The notes under the pieces: model-generated | Told to the model about the DNA's origin: nothing | What the model saw: the letters and a program-made list of their open reading frames with translations, nothing else | Database searches by the model: none | Shown: positions 50,771 through 64,000 of the stretch, piece by piece | How positions within the stretch are numbered: the stretch's first letter is position 1 | Layout of the letters: the number at the start of each line of letters is the position of its first letter | DNA from: Progne subis subis | Lineage: Eukaryota; Chordata; Aves; Passeriformes; Hirundinidae | Assembly (NCBI GenBank): GCA_022316685.1 | Contig: JAKJHU010000066.1 | Span: forward strand, 186,001 to 250,000 | Direction: 5' to 3' | Length of the DNA: 64,000 bases | Translations under genes and position numbers: made by a program

Positions 50771-53700
50771 TAAGCATTCACTTAGCTTATTAAATATTTT
50801 CAGCGATGAAGAAGTGACTTTGAGTGAGGATGGAAGTAAACATCCTTATTCAGGAGAGATTTTTAAAAAGCAAAGAGAACATAAGAATGCAGCTAAGCTA
50901 GTATGTCTTGGGAAATTATTTTTCCTTTTCCACATCAGCAATAACAGATCAAGAGCATTTCCAAGCACCAATTTCTCTAGGCTGCATGAAGGGAGATGGA
51001 CATTTCTACAGTTGATTTGAAACTGGATGAACTAGAGCGCTTCAGAGGTTTACAGTCGAAAAGATAAATGGATTGTGTGAGCTGTCCAATTTCATTATGT
51101 GCCCTAGCCAAACTCTTTCTTTAATGTTTGATAGAATTATGATCAAATATTTCAAAATAAAAATGCTGACCTCTGTAGAAATTGTTGTTGACCTTGTCAA
51201 GGTAGGTTTAATGCTTTAAAAGAATACCAACAATCTCTCAGTGATATAAAACTTCAACAGACACTACCAAATCGAAATATATATAGAAGGCAGCTGGTTA
51301 TTCACACTGGCCGAGCACTTATCAAGCCCCATTGTCGGCTGAGTGTGAAATGGATTCCTGCCCAGAAAGCTGCCTCTGAAGCTCGCTTCATGTTCGAAGT
51401 TTGATTTGTCACATGTGATACAGTCAGATGATTTAAAACACAATTGACTTTCTTGCAGCAGTTGACTACCCTGTTTCAAAATTATACACATCTCCAGAAA
51501 CTGAAAAGCCAGTACTCATGAAGACCCAAAATACTTTAAGCCAAACATTTATAATACTGATTATCTGAATAAATTTGTCACATACTTTCTTAAAGTAGGC
51601 CACCTCACTTCCCCCCCAGAGTGCTGCACAGAATGCCATATCTGTGTCTTTTTCTCTTTGCATTAAGACAAGGGTTTGAACCAAAGCCCTGCCCACAAAC
51701 CCTCTTAACTCCCCAGCATGTGCAATTCTCATCTTGAGCTCCTTTGGTTTGTATTAATCTAGCACCAATCTCCAGTTGGAGAGCTCTGTCTAATCTGGCC
51801 TCTGTATCCGTCACTGCTGCATGTTAATGTGCAAAAGGAAGGTGAAAAATCTGAGCCCTCAGTTCTGTGATAAAACCAAGAGATATGTTTAGCCTCAGTA
51901 ATATCATTGCTTGCTAAAATTGATTACAGATAATGACGATGAAATCCATCTCTGTTGCAGAGGCATCCCCCACAGGTTAAATGCCTTTGTGTTGAAAAAT
52001 TAGACTTTTCCGACTCTTTGCAAGAATGAGGGAAAGAAGAAAGGGTTGCCTTGTTACCCAGGCTTCTTTGAGGCTGTGGGAGCATGCTTTGCTATGACCA
52101 TCTTCAGACAACTAGTGCTGATATAGCCAGTGTGCTTAACCATGGAGATCCAAGTGCCAAATACACCCAGCCCCAGTGGCCTGGAGATCAGGTGGAGTGG
52201 GAGAAGCTGAAGCCACCATGACCTTCAAAGTCATGGTTTGCATTAAGGCACAGATGCTTCCCTCCACTGCTTGTATGAAACTGGTGGCCCTAAGCCAGTG
52301 CAAAGTCCTCCTGTGTGTGGGTATTTCCCTTCTCTTCTGCTTATCTATCATCCATATTTTTCTCATTTATATGTACAAATTTTCATAGATGTTTCGTGCG
52401 TGAGGAGATGGGAAGCTACCAAATAGATCACTAATGAGTTCAAGACATTGCGGATGATTTAAAGGGCTGGTGAATCTGATCATCATAGATGGGAATGGGG
52501 TTTTTTTTCTGCTCTGAAGGAACTGAATTTGCTTCAAAGTTGCTTGTTTGGGTCCACATAAGTGAATACCTTTTTATTGCACCAGTCCTTAGGAGTTAGC
52601 ACCTCATAAGTTTGCTCTGAATTCCCTGAAAATTTTTTAGAAATCCAGTCAAAACTGTCAAATTTGGGATGTATTTTCATTAAAATTGTATTAACCCACA
52701 GCATGCAGCTCCTGATGATACCATAATTTTTTTCATGGATTTAAGAGTGGTCTCCCGAGAGCACAGTATTTGCTGGAGTAAGCACACAGCGAAACAAGCA
52801 GTCAGCCAAGATTGTCTTCAGGAATATCTTGTAAAGGTCAAACCAGATTTGATATTGTGTTAAGATTTGGGAGAAACCCAAAGAAACAGAATAGAGGAAG
52901 GATCTGTTTCTTCCAATAATCCAAAAACAAATCTAGAAAGTTTAAATAAAGAATAATAAAAGTTGCATGTGCAAATTGACTTGGGGCAACTTTTTAACTT
53001 GCTTCAGTGATGTTTTCATGGCTGATTAGATGAGCTGGCAGTGACTTTGGCAGTGCTACAAAAGCCATTTTTGCATCAATCAGCATAAGGAATTCCACAC
53101 TTTCCATCAAATCCCTCCAAAAAAGTATTCTGCTTTCCTCCCTTCCAATCCAGGTTTGCTTCTGTGGCTGGTCAGATCTTCTCACTCAGTTCATGCTCCT
53201 GGCCACAGTTCAGTTGGAAAGGACTCAAGGGTGGCTTGAGTCCTCACACGAGGTTACCCTGTGTGATCTTTCCTATTCTCAGAAAGATATCCCAGGGGAG
53301 TATGTGAGGATTTTGACCACTTTCCTCTGGAAATCCTTGCAGAAAGGACTGCTTGTGCATCAGTGCTCTGGGACACGGGAGGACACAGGACCTGGCACAG
53401 ATGCTCCATGAAGGGGATGTGCATTGAGCCTTCACATCCAGACTGCACAGCTCAGGGATGCAGACTTTTGGAGGATCCCAAGAAGAAATACTTTACAGTG
53501 TGCTGCTCCTGATGGCACCCCATGCAGTCAGGGCAGACCAGGACATCAGTTTGAATGCCAGGCACAGCATCCTTTCCCTGTCCACAGCCCTGAAGGAGAC
53601 AGAGAGGCAGATTGTCATGAGGGATGTAGTTCACTAAGGCACCAAACCTCCTTGCACTTCAAAAAATACGTGATCAGAACCTGGGCCAGCCCCAAACCTG

Positions 53701-56477
53701 GGGTTTTCCTTCTGCCATCCTCAACACATCAGCCAGGCTCTTTCTTTAATATATGTGGGGACATTAGCTATTCCCAGTGGAGACAGAGAAGGGATGGAGT
53801 GGGCAGAGGGCTGAGGGAGGGAAGAGGGAAATGCTGAGACTTTTGTTGTGATGAGAGAAATATCTGAGTGTGGAGCAGATTTCCTGTCCCAGTACCAGCT
53901 GCAGCTGGCTGGCCTCTTTGGATGCAGTCACCTGAAAACTGTGCTGGAGTCACAGGATGATCCAGATGGCAGCAGAGAGGAAAGGGGTCACTGGGCATTG
54001 ACACAGACCCCTTCTGAATGGGGGAAGAGTGCAGCTGCCTCTGCACCAGACGAGGAAGGGAGGAGGGATGCAAGAGACCCTTAAAGTGTCTTTTTCGTCC
54101 CTCCAACTGCTTCTCATTTTGGTTTTGACATGAATTTGCCATGCAGACTTGGCCAGCTCATACTTTTTGCTTTCTGTGACTGCAAAATTATTTAAGCAGA
54201 TTCCCATTGCTAATATATAGGGAAATTAGAGAGTATCAACAATGCCTTCTGACTTAAGATATGGAGTGTCAGGTATCAGCTGAACGCAAAAATGCAGCTA
54301 TCTGTAAATATTTCTGAGGCAACTTGTCAGTAGGGTGTTTCTAATCATTTTACCAAACAGATTTTTTTTAGAAAACTTGGGAAATTTTTTTTGCCCATTT
54401 CTCTCTGACCCTTATAAATGTTAATTCCCACAACTTGCGGGTGTTGACTTTCCAAGAAAAAACGTCAGTGGCACTCTGTCACCACCCTCCACATCCCCGA
54501 GGCGGCTGCTGGAGGCAAGTTGTCTCATTTGCTTATGTAAATGAAGAAAAGGGATTTTTAGAGCCAACCCCTGACTCTGGGAAGGGGGTGCTGCTTGTGC
54601 CAGCACGAGCAGTGCTCCTGCTGCCAGTTCCCAACACTGACGGAGTTCAGCTGTTCTGTGATAAAAAATAAGGCGCTCCCTCTCCAGGCATTTTGCATTT
54701 CAATGAATAATTTTTCACCCAACTACATCCCAGCCTGCTTTGATTATGTGCACTCCATATACTGACATAATAACATGGAGCTGAGGAATAGAGGATCTAT
54801 CCCATAAGGGGAATTGCAGCCCCTAAAGCCCCAAGCCTTTAGCCTGAGCAGTTTTGTACAGTATTATTACCCTGTATTCAATGACACAATTACCAAAAGG
54901 GCCATTACTGGGTATTTACACAACACTGTATGGAGTGACTTTGGATTTTTGTTTTCTTGGAAATGCGTGAAATGGGTTAAACAAGAGGACGATAGAGCTG
55001 TTGGCAGACCCAGTTTGACAAGAGGAGAATTGCGAGTGAAGGACAGTTCAGTGGCCCCTGGATGAAAGAATTCCATGTTCCATGTACAAGGAAGCGGGGG
55101 AGGGAAGGAGTTACAGTCCATAGCTATCATGGGGCAATGCACACAGGTGAGTATGGAGAATTTGCTGGCTTCCAGCAGTTTTGCTGGCCAGTGAGTATCA
55201 ATGCTCTGAGGGACAGAGGCAGAGCACACAGGGCCTACATGGGCTTCTTTACTGCCCTTATCTCCCGTGGTGTTGGATGTAAGGTTGTGGCTGGTTTTAG
55301 CAGATGATCTAATTCATGGGGGGGGCTGGAGTTTGCTCCGTTAGCAAGTGCTAATAGTTAGTGGAGGGGAAGAATTGTGCATGAAGCAGTTTGGCACTTT
55401 CATTTCCTCCTGATTACACTGCCCAAGGCTCGAGCAGACTGAAGTAGAAGCGCTGTTCCCTGCCTGGTAGGACTGTGCTGGGCATTGCCACAGGTGGAAT
55501 TGCTCTGCATTCATGCAAACTGTTCCTTTTCCACCTCACCTCTCTTTCTGATGGACTGGCCACACTGCATGCATTCCCCAGCCTGCACTGCAACTCAAGC
55601 CACCAAAAATATGCTTTTCAAACATTCAGCCTTTGAATGTTGAGCAAAATTTGACCAAATCAACAGGACTTGAGAGACTGGTTTGAACTAAACACATTTC
55701 ACAATCCATCCTGCAAAAACCAAACCTGCTCACAGATGAATACCAGTGGTTTGAGCCCTGGAGCCTGTACCTGGCCACAGCTAGGTTCTAGCACAGAATC
55801 AGTGCTGAACACCAGTCCTGCAGACAATCTTTAGCATCACAGCACTTGGCTTAGCAGTGTCTCATCTCTGCATTCTTGGGCTATATTACACTGTAAGTCC
55901 CTCCAGCAAGGAGACAGTGGGTGGTAGCAGTGGTTTTGACCTTAATGAGTGAGGCAGTGCTTGGTGTGAGTTGGGTACCTGGTTCCCACAGCTCAGCATG
56001 TGTCTGTGCTGGATGGATTTGGGTGGCACGTGTCTATCCATTTGTTGAAACTATGCATTACCCAGAAACCTCCAGCTGCAGAGAATTAGGGAGAAGCTAT
56101 GACATGGGGGAGGGGGAACAGATAGGCTTTTTTGACAGTTAATAAAACAATGAAATATACTTTGTGTGTGCCTGAGTTTCCAGGGACATACCAGCAACTG
56201 CTAATACCTTGTCATCTGTTTTTTATTCATGGCACTGCTGAACTGTGGATAGATAATCTCTCTATATAACTCACTCATTTTGAAGCTTAATGGGAAGCTG
56301 TCATAGAGAAACATGCTTCTCTGCCAAAAGTGGGCAGTCTGTCTTTCCACTGGGGGAACACGTGATTCCAGAATTCCTTGCTCTGCTCAAATCCCAGTAA
56401 CATTGTCTTTTAATTATATTGAATATTTAAGACTGGAATACTTGTGTTTCTGCTGTATTTCCCACAATGACTGACAG

Positions 56478-56962
56478 AAACAGCCCATTCTGTCTCTGTC
56501 AGACAGAGGTGCTCCATCCCTCTGGTCATCTTCATGACCCTCCTCTGGACCCACTCCAACAGGTCCATGACTTTGCTGTACTAAGGGCTTCCAAGCTGGA
56601 TGCAGCACTCCAGGTGGGAATCTCACCAGAGCAGAGGGGAAGAATCACCTCCCTCAACCTGCTGGCCACGCTTCTTGCGCTGCAGCACGGGACACGTTTG
56701 GCTTTCTAGGCTGCAAGTGCTGAATCGTGCCCAGCTTTTCATCCACCAGTACCCCCATGTCCTTCTCCACAGAGCTGCTTTCAGTCACTTCATTCCCCAG
56801 CCTGTCTCTGGGGAATACCAGATACCAGGGGATTCCCTGACCCTGTCTTGCACTTGACCCTGTTGAACCTTATGAGGTTCCCGCGGATCCCCTTCTCAAG
56901 ATTGTACAGGTCCCTTTGGATGGCATCCCTTCCCTACAGCTTGGTGTCAAGCTTCTCCCAGT
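56478..56962 (-). mobile_element. CR1 LINE fragment, sense on minus
   Basis: Reverse-oriented CR1 sequence corresponds to the C-terminal reverse-transcriptase region and beyond: 'gaggtgctccatccctctgg', 'cctcctctggacccactcca', 'ctccaggtgggaatctcacc', 'tgctggccacgcttcttgcg', 'cttttcatccaccagtaccc', 'tggatggcatcccttcccta' and CAGCTTGGTGTC. The element's 3' terminus is missing on the left, so it is truncated at both ends. Frameshifts prevent any intact reading frame. It is the longest transposon remnant in the window. Confidence 0.93.
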
Positions 56963-59129
56963 CTGTAAGATTCTCCCCAGAAGCCCTCTTCCTCCCTCTT
57001 CCATCCTGTGGCTAACACATGCCTATAACAAATCTGTATTGTCACTAAACCAGTGTGACAGTGGCTGGTGTTAGGAGACACCAAAATAGTGATCATGTCA
57101 CCTTGAGCAGCAAAGTCTTGCTCTGCATCACCTGTATCTTATAACCTCCTTTTCCTCCTTTCAGCACTGGGGAGGAGTCCCATGAGCAGATCCCAGCCTG
57201 CTCCTCCAGTGGGTACAGCAGCCCATATTAATGAGCTCATGCTAATATGAACTCATGCAATACATACATCAAAGAGCCATGAAACATTTTGAATCAGTTT
57301 GAATCATCATTCCTCATGCAGCTTCCCTTTTCCAAGGAGCTCCCAGGCTTGTCCTTCCCCTCCCTACCTGCCTTCAATGTTGTTCTGCTGTTCTCTGTGC
57401 TCTACTGTTGTTCAGGGAAGTTGCCATCATGTCTAATTGGGAAGGCACACCTGTAGAGTGCCTCTTCGCAGAGATAACTGGAGTGCATGGAAGAGAGACT
57501 CATCCCCTGTGGTTAATTTGACAGTGCTGAGTGCTTCTTTAAATAGGGGCAAGGAGATGCAGACACAGCTTGGACATGGCGTGCATCAAAGTTTTCTTGG
57601 TGTAGTTTTTGCTAGCACAGGCTGTGCCTGTAGTCTAGGGTGTGGAGTGGACTCTTTAAGCAATGGGGAATTGCAGGGAGACATCACTTGGAGTGTCAGC
57701 CAAGTGTGATCCCATATGGACCTTCCTGCATTGCCTTTGGTGCTTTTTCATCATCTTCATGGCAAGTTCAAAGCACAGAGCTGCTACTAAGGCTCAGCCC
57801 TTTCCCTGCCACCTCCTGACACCAGTAATAAAGCTCTCCCTTTCCTCCAAGTCATTATTTGAACAAACTTCAGCTGTTTGGAGGACAAGGAGGGAATTAG
57901 TTCACTGATTCAAGCCTGCAGGGTTGCAAAGAGTTCCAGCCATGTCCTCACTGTGCTCCTCACTGCTGAGGCTTTGTGGATGCATGGCATTATCATTTCA
58001 GACAAACCTCTCTGGCATGGCCCAGGGAGCAGGGAAAGATGTCTGGGTCATTCTGCTAATAAGGAGACAGCCCTTAATGAGTCCATCCCTGCTCCCCTTC
58101 CTCTCCAAGAGGGAAGGAAAAAACCTGAGTGCTCTGAAGTCAGGCTTGACTTCACAGCAGTGTTGTCTGCTCTGCAGAATATCAGGAATCCCCTTGACAA
58201 AGTTTGATGCCATCGTACCTGGCAGGTGGATCCTGACCTCTTAAGTTCTGTAAAAAATGTCATGTTTGCAAGTCCAGGAAGTCCAGGCTGCAAAATGTAA
58301 CTTTTTCCAGGCCAGAGTAGGATTTGGGGAGTACAAGTAGGGATCCAGAGCCGGGAAAGCACTCAGGTTACTGCCATGCAGAGAAGCCTCAGGGGCAGGG
58401 TTTGGCTCTAATTGGCCAGTGTCTGTGCTAGAGACTCAGATACCCTGGAGTGTTGGTCCCTCAGCCTTTCCTCCTGGAGTAAGCACTTACCGGGAGCAGA
58501 CTTTTCTTCTCCAGGGCCACAGCTCCACCACAACTGTGTCCCTGCTGATTTCTCTAGTAACAATAGCAATTGATTTACAGAACACTGTTCTTTACATGCT
58601 TTTCTGAAAAGAGGGTCCTGTAGCAGGAGGGAGAAGCAGGAGACTCCCTGGCTGTATAATGCTGCTCTGACAACCTACCCCACCAGCAAAGCATGTTCAG
58701 CCCTCACCCTCACTGGTCCAGACAAAGGATTTCTCCTGGTGTTCCCCATCCTGAGTTCAGGCCAGCCAGCTGGAGCTATGACAGCCCCACAAGCTGCTTT
58801 TTGTGATACAGGTACATGGAGGATGCCCAGGAAGGTGTAGGTAGGCAGGAGATGCAAAGCAGCAGATGCAGAGGGGTCTCCACACCTGCTTGGGCATCTC
58901 ACAGTCCAGCTCTATAGCTCTGCATCATTGAGGACATGGTTCAGTTTCTACTCAGAATGCCACCTGTTTTTCTCATTTATTTCTGTGGGATGCACAAGGT
59001 GCATCTTGCTGACCATTCAATTGAATTGAATCCAGAAGGTGCCAGGTCCACTTTCTATTGATTTCTCTGCTCTCAGACACCAGTCCCCATCTCCTTCAAT
59101 GTGTCTGTGATGGAAGTTTTATTAATGCA

Positions 59130-59305
59130 AAATTTTCCCTCTGGAAAATGAAGTCCAGAAATTAATAATGAATTAAAACAACTTGCCACAAGCTTTGCTA
59201 ATGAGCTCTTTGTCTGCGCAGCTCCCATGAAAGGAGGTCATTGCTCAGCCGTTCCCATCGTGAATGGCAAGAAGATTAACCGCTAACGTCGAGCGTGTGG
59301 GTCTC
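59130..59305. promoter_or_regulatory. Candidate conserved intronic element E
   Basis: A run from CCCTCTGGAAAATGAAG through AATTAATAATGAATTAAAAC and GCTTTGCTAATGAGC leads into a CpG-bearing part (TCTGCGCAGC, AGCCGTTCCCATCGTG, AACCGCTAACGTCGAGCGTG). The mix of homeodomain-like cores and six or more CpGs in a CpG-poor intron is unusual. It lies 3.3 kb before the next exon. There is no coding evidence. Confidence 0.25.
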
Positions 59306-62300
59306 TCCTGAGACGGTGGGACAGACTGCAGCTCAGCCTCTGCCTGGCTGGCTTTTCCTGCCTTATCCCTGCTGGGCAGGTTTGTCTCAAGGAGTCTTTA
59401 CTCCCTGGAGAAGACACCTTCCTCCCCACCCCTCCAAACACTCAGGTTGCCTGTCTGTGTTGGGAGGACACCCGAGTCGTTCCACTGGAAAGGACAATAA
59501 CCTTGCAGGGCTTAGGGGAGAGCAGAAAGTAATCTTGGAGGGGACTAGCAGGGCTTAACTTCACTGCCATAAGCCTCTTCAGGGACTGGCCCAGAAACTA
59601 ACCTGGCACCACTCCAGTGCTGGGTCTGCACCTATTGTTCTTTTCCCTTATCTTGCAAGGCAAAGGGTTATCCTGCCTTATCTGCTACCACAGGCTCTGG
59701 AGGAGGCCCCACTGCAAGGGCACTGGAAATGGTGCCCCTGGCGAGCCTCAGGGGGCTGTGCTGGGAGGGGAGAATCAGCTTCTGGGCAGCAGACATGGGA
59801 AAGCTGTCACATCATGCTGACCACCTCTCCTTGGCTTTTTCAGCATGGTCTCACTCAGCAGAAATAAGGAAGCAGCATGTTGCGTTTACCCATCCTGGGA
59901 AGGGTGCCTTAAGGCAGGTGGTTTTGGGTGCTGCTCCTCACTTCATAGCTGGGGTTGGATGCAGCAGTGCATGGGGCAAGGAAAGTGGAGCATCCCTTCT
60001 CCATGATGATGTGAGCAGCAGAAGGGACTTTCTCCCTTGTCCAGTGTCCCTTGTGGCAGTGTTGTCTGACTGCAGCAGAGGGACCCATACCTTCCCCATG
60101 TCTATGGGCAGCCTCTTAAAACATCAACTGGTTGTTGCTTTGCCCTGCTCTCTTGTAAAAGCTCAGCCTTTAACTTTCATGTGCTTAACCCAGGCTTGGG
60201 AAAACTCTGCTGTGTTTGAGGCATGATGTTTCACCACCCTCTCCCACCCCTACCCTCTCAGGTGGGACACCCAGCCAGGCTGACTGATGGCTCACTCCCT
60301 TGCTTGGCAGCACAATTGCTCGTTTGTCAGATAACCACGTCACACAGAGCACTGGGCACCAGGCAGTGACAGCCACGCAGCTCCCAGCCTGCAATACACT
60401 CCAGCATGGGGATTCATCTCCCCCAGCTGTGCCCACCACAGCCTCAGCCATGGAGGAGACAGTCCTGCCACACATTCCCACCCCTCCTCTTGTGGTAGCC
60501 CTGAGCTGGGAAAAAATCCCTTCCTGGTGCAGACAGATTTTGGCCCAGCCAGAAGAGAAAGGAGCAGGGAGTCTTGGGCAAGGGCAGGGGAAAAGCAAAG
60601 CTTCAAACTGCACATTGACAGCAGGAAACAAACCCCTCTTCCTCTCTCTCCTTTAAAAGTTTGTGCTTGCTTGTCTGTTGTTAAGCTGAAAACTCACGCA
60701 ATGCCCCCAGTAACTACCTGGGCTGAGCCTGTGTATCTCTGAATTCACCTGGCAGTCTTGCAGTCTTGACACAATATTTGTGTCTATCATAAATCAAACT
60801 GTAGCTTGTCCTTTAAATGCTCTGACAAAGAGAGGTTCACCTTACAGGAAAGAGGGATGCTGCAAATGCCCATCCCACCCAGCACAATGCCAGGAGAGAA
60901 GTGTCTGAGGAGCCCCAAGTGAGACTGGTGTAGCTGGTGTGCTCTTTGCTTGGGTCTTTGATGGGACTCAAGGGGACAGGGGACCTGACCCCACGCCTGG
61001 GTCACTGATCTCTGAGCACCGTTTGGGAGCTTGTTCAGGAGTGAAGGTCAATGCAGTCCCTAGCGCTGTCATAGCAGGGCCTTCAATGGTTGTGCCTGAG
61101 AAGTCTGACTTGGGAATTAAAATGAAACTGGTTGCATCCTACCTATTTGTTATCTGCCAGGCTGTTCCTCCTACACAGCAACTTCTCTCATATTCATTCA
61201 GAGGCTGCCTTAATCCAGGGCTGCATTTAGGCACAGCTATTGCTTCTTTCTTTGGCATGACCTAGAAACCCCCCATGCACTGGATGTCTCCACAAGGGTG
61301 GGTAGAAGACACAGCAATGTTTGTATGAATGCCTGGAAAATATACAGAGAAGTAAATTTCTCCCAGCTGTGTCAGGCACTGTGCTAGTGCTGGGTTTAAA
61401 GACATTTTCAGAGAGTCTGAGTCTTATGAATCTGTTTGGAAGTTAGGTACAAATCAGGCTTTTTTCTACTATAGCTGTGTTCATGCTTATAGGACAGAGA
61501 AGTTGATAATGACAGCAGGGCTCTGATGTCCCTGCCACCCATTTTCTGCACAGCATCGTAATTTCACCTCCATTTAATAACAGGTTCATGTCTGGGGTAA
61601 CTGACTCAGCTGCTTGGCAGACTCATTGGGGCAGTCAAGCCTGCAGACAGTTTTATTTTCACTGAGTGTAGGAATACAGCTAGAGAGCTGAGCACAGAGA
61701 TTTGTAGACCAAATCCTTACGAGCAGTCACCAGGGAACATTGTTAGGATCTCTGACCCCAGCTGTGCCAGTGCTGCTGTAACGATTGCAGCTCTGGGACC
61801 TGGGGCTATTACAAGGCTGGAGTTACCTGGACCCTTTGTACCTCTGTTTCCTACAAGTGAGAGTCAGGATGAGAGCTGTACTATTGCCAAGGCTTCAAAA
61901 ATCTAGTTGCAAAAAACGGAGGCCAGCAGAGCAGAGGAAAATTCATAGAGGCAGGAGAACGCATTAGAGTTGAAAGACAAATAATGTTTTGCAGAAAAGG
62001 TAGCAAGGAACCATCCTCTGTTTCTCTGAGATTGGCTTTTATTGTCTTACAAAGAGTATTTCGAAAGTGTGTATTACTTTCCTGTCTTTCCTTCCTGCCT
62101 AAATTTGAGGATGTATCCTTATCTCTATGTGACAAGCAGTGGTGAATGGGAAACTATTTTGTTCTGTCATTTACTTCTCACTTGGTCCCGTCACATCCTA
62201 TCTTTTGGCACTATGTATTTTCTTAGTGTTATGAGCATGTATCTATCCTGTGTGTGAGAGAGTGGGTGTCTGAATTGTGTTTGCAAGGGCCCTTGATAAA

Positions 62301-62623
62301 AATCTTTAACAACTAAAATTATCAGAGGCAGGAGTGGGCTGGTCCTGGTAGATCCGAGCACTGGCAGGCAGCAGATCATCTGTCTACAGAGACATTAAGT
62401 GCTGAATAGGTCAGAATTGCCAGATTTTTAGTATTTACCTAGGAGGGAAACTACTGCTCATTTCAAGGAGCTAATGTTCCTTGCAGATTTAGCTTGAACA
62501 CCAGAGGGAACATAAAAGCAACAGCTGTGGAATAGTTTCAAGGATAGCGTTTTCCTTCTCAAGCACAGTGCAGTTCTATCCAATTCTCCTCATTAATCAC
62601 TTTCTTTCATTCTTGTTTTTCAG

Positions 62624-62718
62624 CCAAAGCTTTTGGCTAAGGAGCTGCTTGACTTGGTGGCATCTCATTTCAACCTGAAGGAAAAGGAGTACTTCGGAAT
62701 TGCATTCACAGATGAAAC
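62624..62718 (+). CDS. FRMD4A: FRMD4A coding exon, FERM F1 lobe continued
   Basis: The exon has 95 bp, 31 codons plus two bases, reading PKLLAKELLDLVAS, HFNLKEKEYF and GIAFTDE followed by AC that completes Thr across the next junction. The acceptor is a strong pyrimidine tract plus TTTCAG and the donor is AAC|GTAAGT. It supplies the first helix (LAKELLDLVASHF) and third strand (YFGIAF) of the ubiquitin-like F1 lobe and continues directly from the 32545-32610 exon in frame. LLAKELL and GIAFTDET match FRMD4A; FRMD4B is known to read LLARELL and GITFIDDT. The frame is intact with no sign of pseudogenisation. The rest of the FERM domain and the C-terminal region lie beyond this window. Confidence 0.97.
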
Positions 62719-64000
62719 GTAAGTGTGAGAAATCAAAGACCTAAGAGGCAACTCTTGGTCACAGAAAATCTTGGGGTAGAAATACTGTATATAATAAGGT
62801 CCTAGACCAAGGTCTAGGGAGGCATGGACCAAATTACCACAAAATTTGAGGTTTTGTCTCAGGACAGGCCATATCTACCCCCATATTAAATTACAAGAAT
62901 AAAATTCACACTGGAGAAACATTAAAGGTCTGCCAAAAGCTATGATTAGTCCCAGACTGTGACCCCTCAGTGCTACTGCACCATCCTGTTACATTTTTCC
63001 AGCTGTTTTCTCTCAGGAGTTACACCGTCCTTGGCATATGGACTGTGTCTTGTGTGGACACCCACCTTGCTTTGCAACAGGTTTTTTTCTTTGTATGTTA
63101 AGCTGGAAGAGGCTTCCTACACCTAAATCATCTTAAAAGAGCAAGATTTTCAAGCCAATGCTGTGTCCCCAGAACAGCTGAGTCAGCAGTATGGTTGCCA
63201 TGAGCCAGTTCCGCTCTCCTGCTGAAGTGGCAGGGAAATGTAAATTATCTGCTGGCATAATGATTCAGGATTGGGTAATCAGAGGCTGCTGGATAATTGC
63301 ACAAGCATATCTGCATTCATCTCGGCAGCAATCACCCTCTAAAGTCAATTCTGTTGGCAAGCACCTGCCTTGGACAGCCTGAGGCCATCTCAGGACACAG
63401 CTCCAAGGATGGAGGAATGCTCAGCAATAGGCATGTGCAGAAGCAGGACCTGAATCAGATGAGATCCCAGAATCCATCCCAGCTCACTGACATGAGTAGC
63501 CCAGCCCTGTAGATCCCCAACCCAACACAAATCAATGAGACAAATCCTCCAAGGAGAAACAGTAGGACGCATTTGCCTTTTATAAAGGAGTAGGAAATTG
63601 TTCCCACCACAGTTTATTCTTGGAGAAAACAAATTACTCAGTGGGTGCTGCCTGAGAGGCACAGGGAAGCCAAAGCTCATTAGGAGACGAAAATGTTCCC
63701 TTAACAGTCCCAAGAGCACAGGTGAGAAACAAGGCACGTCTCAAACTGTAACCAGAGAGCAGCTGAGCAAGTCCCAGCTCTCAGTTCAGCTGGGGGGCAC
63801 AGCTGGGAGTGCAAGGGAAGGTAATGAGAAGGTGTCTGCAATCAGAGAGAGCACAGCCTTCCCTGGAACTTCCAGGATTAACTGGGTGAGCAAAGAACTG
63901 GGATAGCAAAGGGAGAAAGCGTGAGAGCTGACAGAGGTTGTCAAGGCAGAGCTTGAAGTCACATAGCAGGTGCAGATGCATGTACACTGTCCAGGCAGGA
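62719..64000 (+). other. FRMD4A: Start of FRMD4A intron 3, right edge
   Basis: Sequence after the GTAAGTGTGAG donor has no further FERM-coding exon up to the window end. The peptide expected next in FRMD4A, starting GHLNW, is not found. No repeat or other gene is recognised. Confidence 0.75.

Larger units (their letters stand above)
32611..62623 (+). other. FRMD4A: FRMD4A intron 2
   Basis: About 30.0 kb separate two exons whose products are contiguous in FRMD4A, so this is one intron. The donor is GTAGGAAC. The acceptor is TTTCTTTCATTCTTGTTTTTCAG with a TTAATCAC branch-point-like sequence about 30 bp upstream. It contains two CR1 fragments, a 23-G run, a duplicated block of about 190 bp, a small 22-bp tandem duplication, a GC-rich patch and several enhancer-like stretches, listed separately. 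The remaining segments (about 33450-35250, 35610-37360, 37440-42640, 46450-50570, 50780-56470 and 56970-59120) show no recognised gene or repeat. Open frames there, including 38019-38585 on the minus strand, look like chance. Confidence 0.9.

Noticed and set aside
32545..62718. Assignment of the exons to FRMD4B instead of FRMD4A
   Set aside because: The paralogue is known to differ at several of these positions (Arg for the Lys in DDRKLELL, LLARELL, GITFIDDT). This sequence follows FRMD4A at each.
1..64000. CRISPR array, provirus, intact DNA transposon or bacterial-type defence system
   Set aside because: No regular spacer-repeat series, paired LTRs, terminal inverted repeats with a transposase, or multi-gene operon is visible. 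The window is a vertebrate gene with long introns.

Overview
This window looks like vertebrate nuclear DNA, most likely from a bird. It has no bacterial-style gene packing, almost all of it is non-coding, and coding sequence appears only as short exons bounded by GT/AG splice sites. The recognisable interspersed repeats are 3' ends of avian-type CR1 LINEs, which end in the typical ATTCTGTGATTCTGTGA-like 3' tail. I recognised no Alu, B1/B2 or L1-like sequence. The species cannot be named from this sequence.

The only protein-coding gene I can support is the 5' part of FRMD4A (FERM domain-containing 4A) on the + strand. Two coding exons are clear: 32545-32610 (22 codons, beginning with ATG as its first three bases) and 62624-62718 (31 codons plus 2 nt). 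Joined, they encode the start of the F1 (ubiquitin-like) lobe of the FERM domain. A CpG island at about 15580-17250 probably holds the promoter and an untranslated first exon ending at a splice donor at 16214/16215. This layout implies introns of about 16.3 kb and 30.0 kb. A third intron runs off the right edge.

Layout: 1-15579 is upstream or far-5' intronic DNA with a CR1 fragment, poly-T tracts, a two-copy 57-bp minisatellite and a trinucleotide repeat. 15580-17250 is the CpG island and probable promoter. 16215-32544 is intron 1, with two CR1 fragments, a CCT microsatellite, a CpG cluster and candidate conserved elements. 32611-62623 is intron 2, with two more CR1 fragments, a 23-G homopolymer, a direct pair of about 190-bp repeats 2.4 kb apart and further enhancer-like stretches. 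62719-64000 is the start of intron 3.

I see no CRISPR array, tRNA, rRNA, intact transposon, provirus or operon, and nothing that qualifies as an undescribed gene system. The most useful leads are the FRMD4A promoter and start-codon arrangement, the duplicated intronic block, and several candidate regulatory stretches. Their conservation cannot be tested here.
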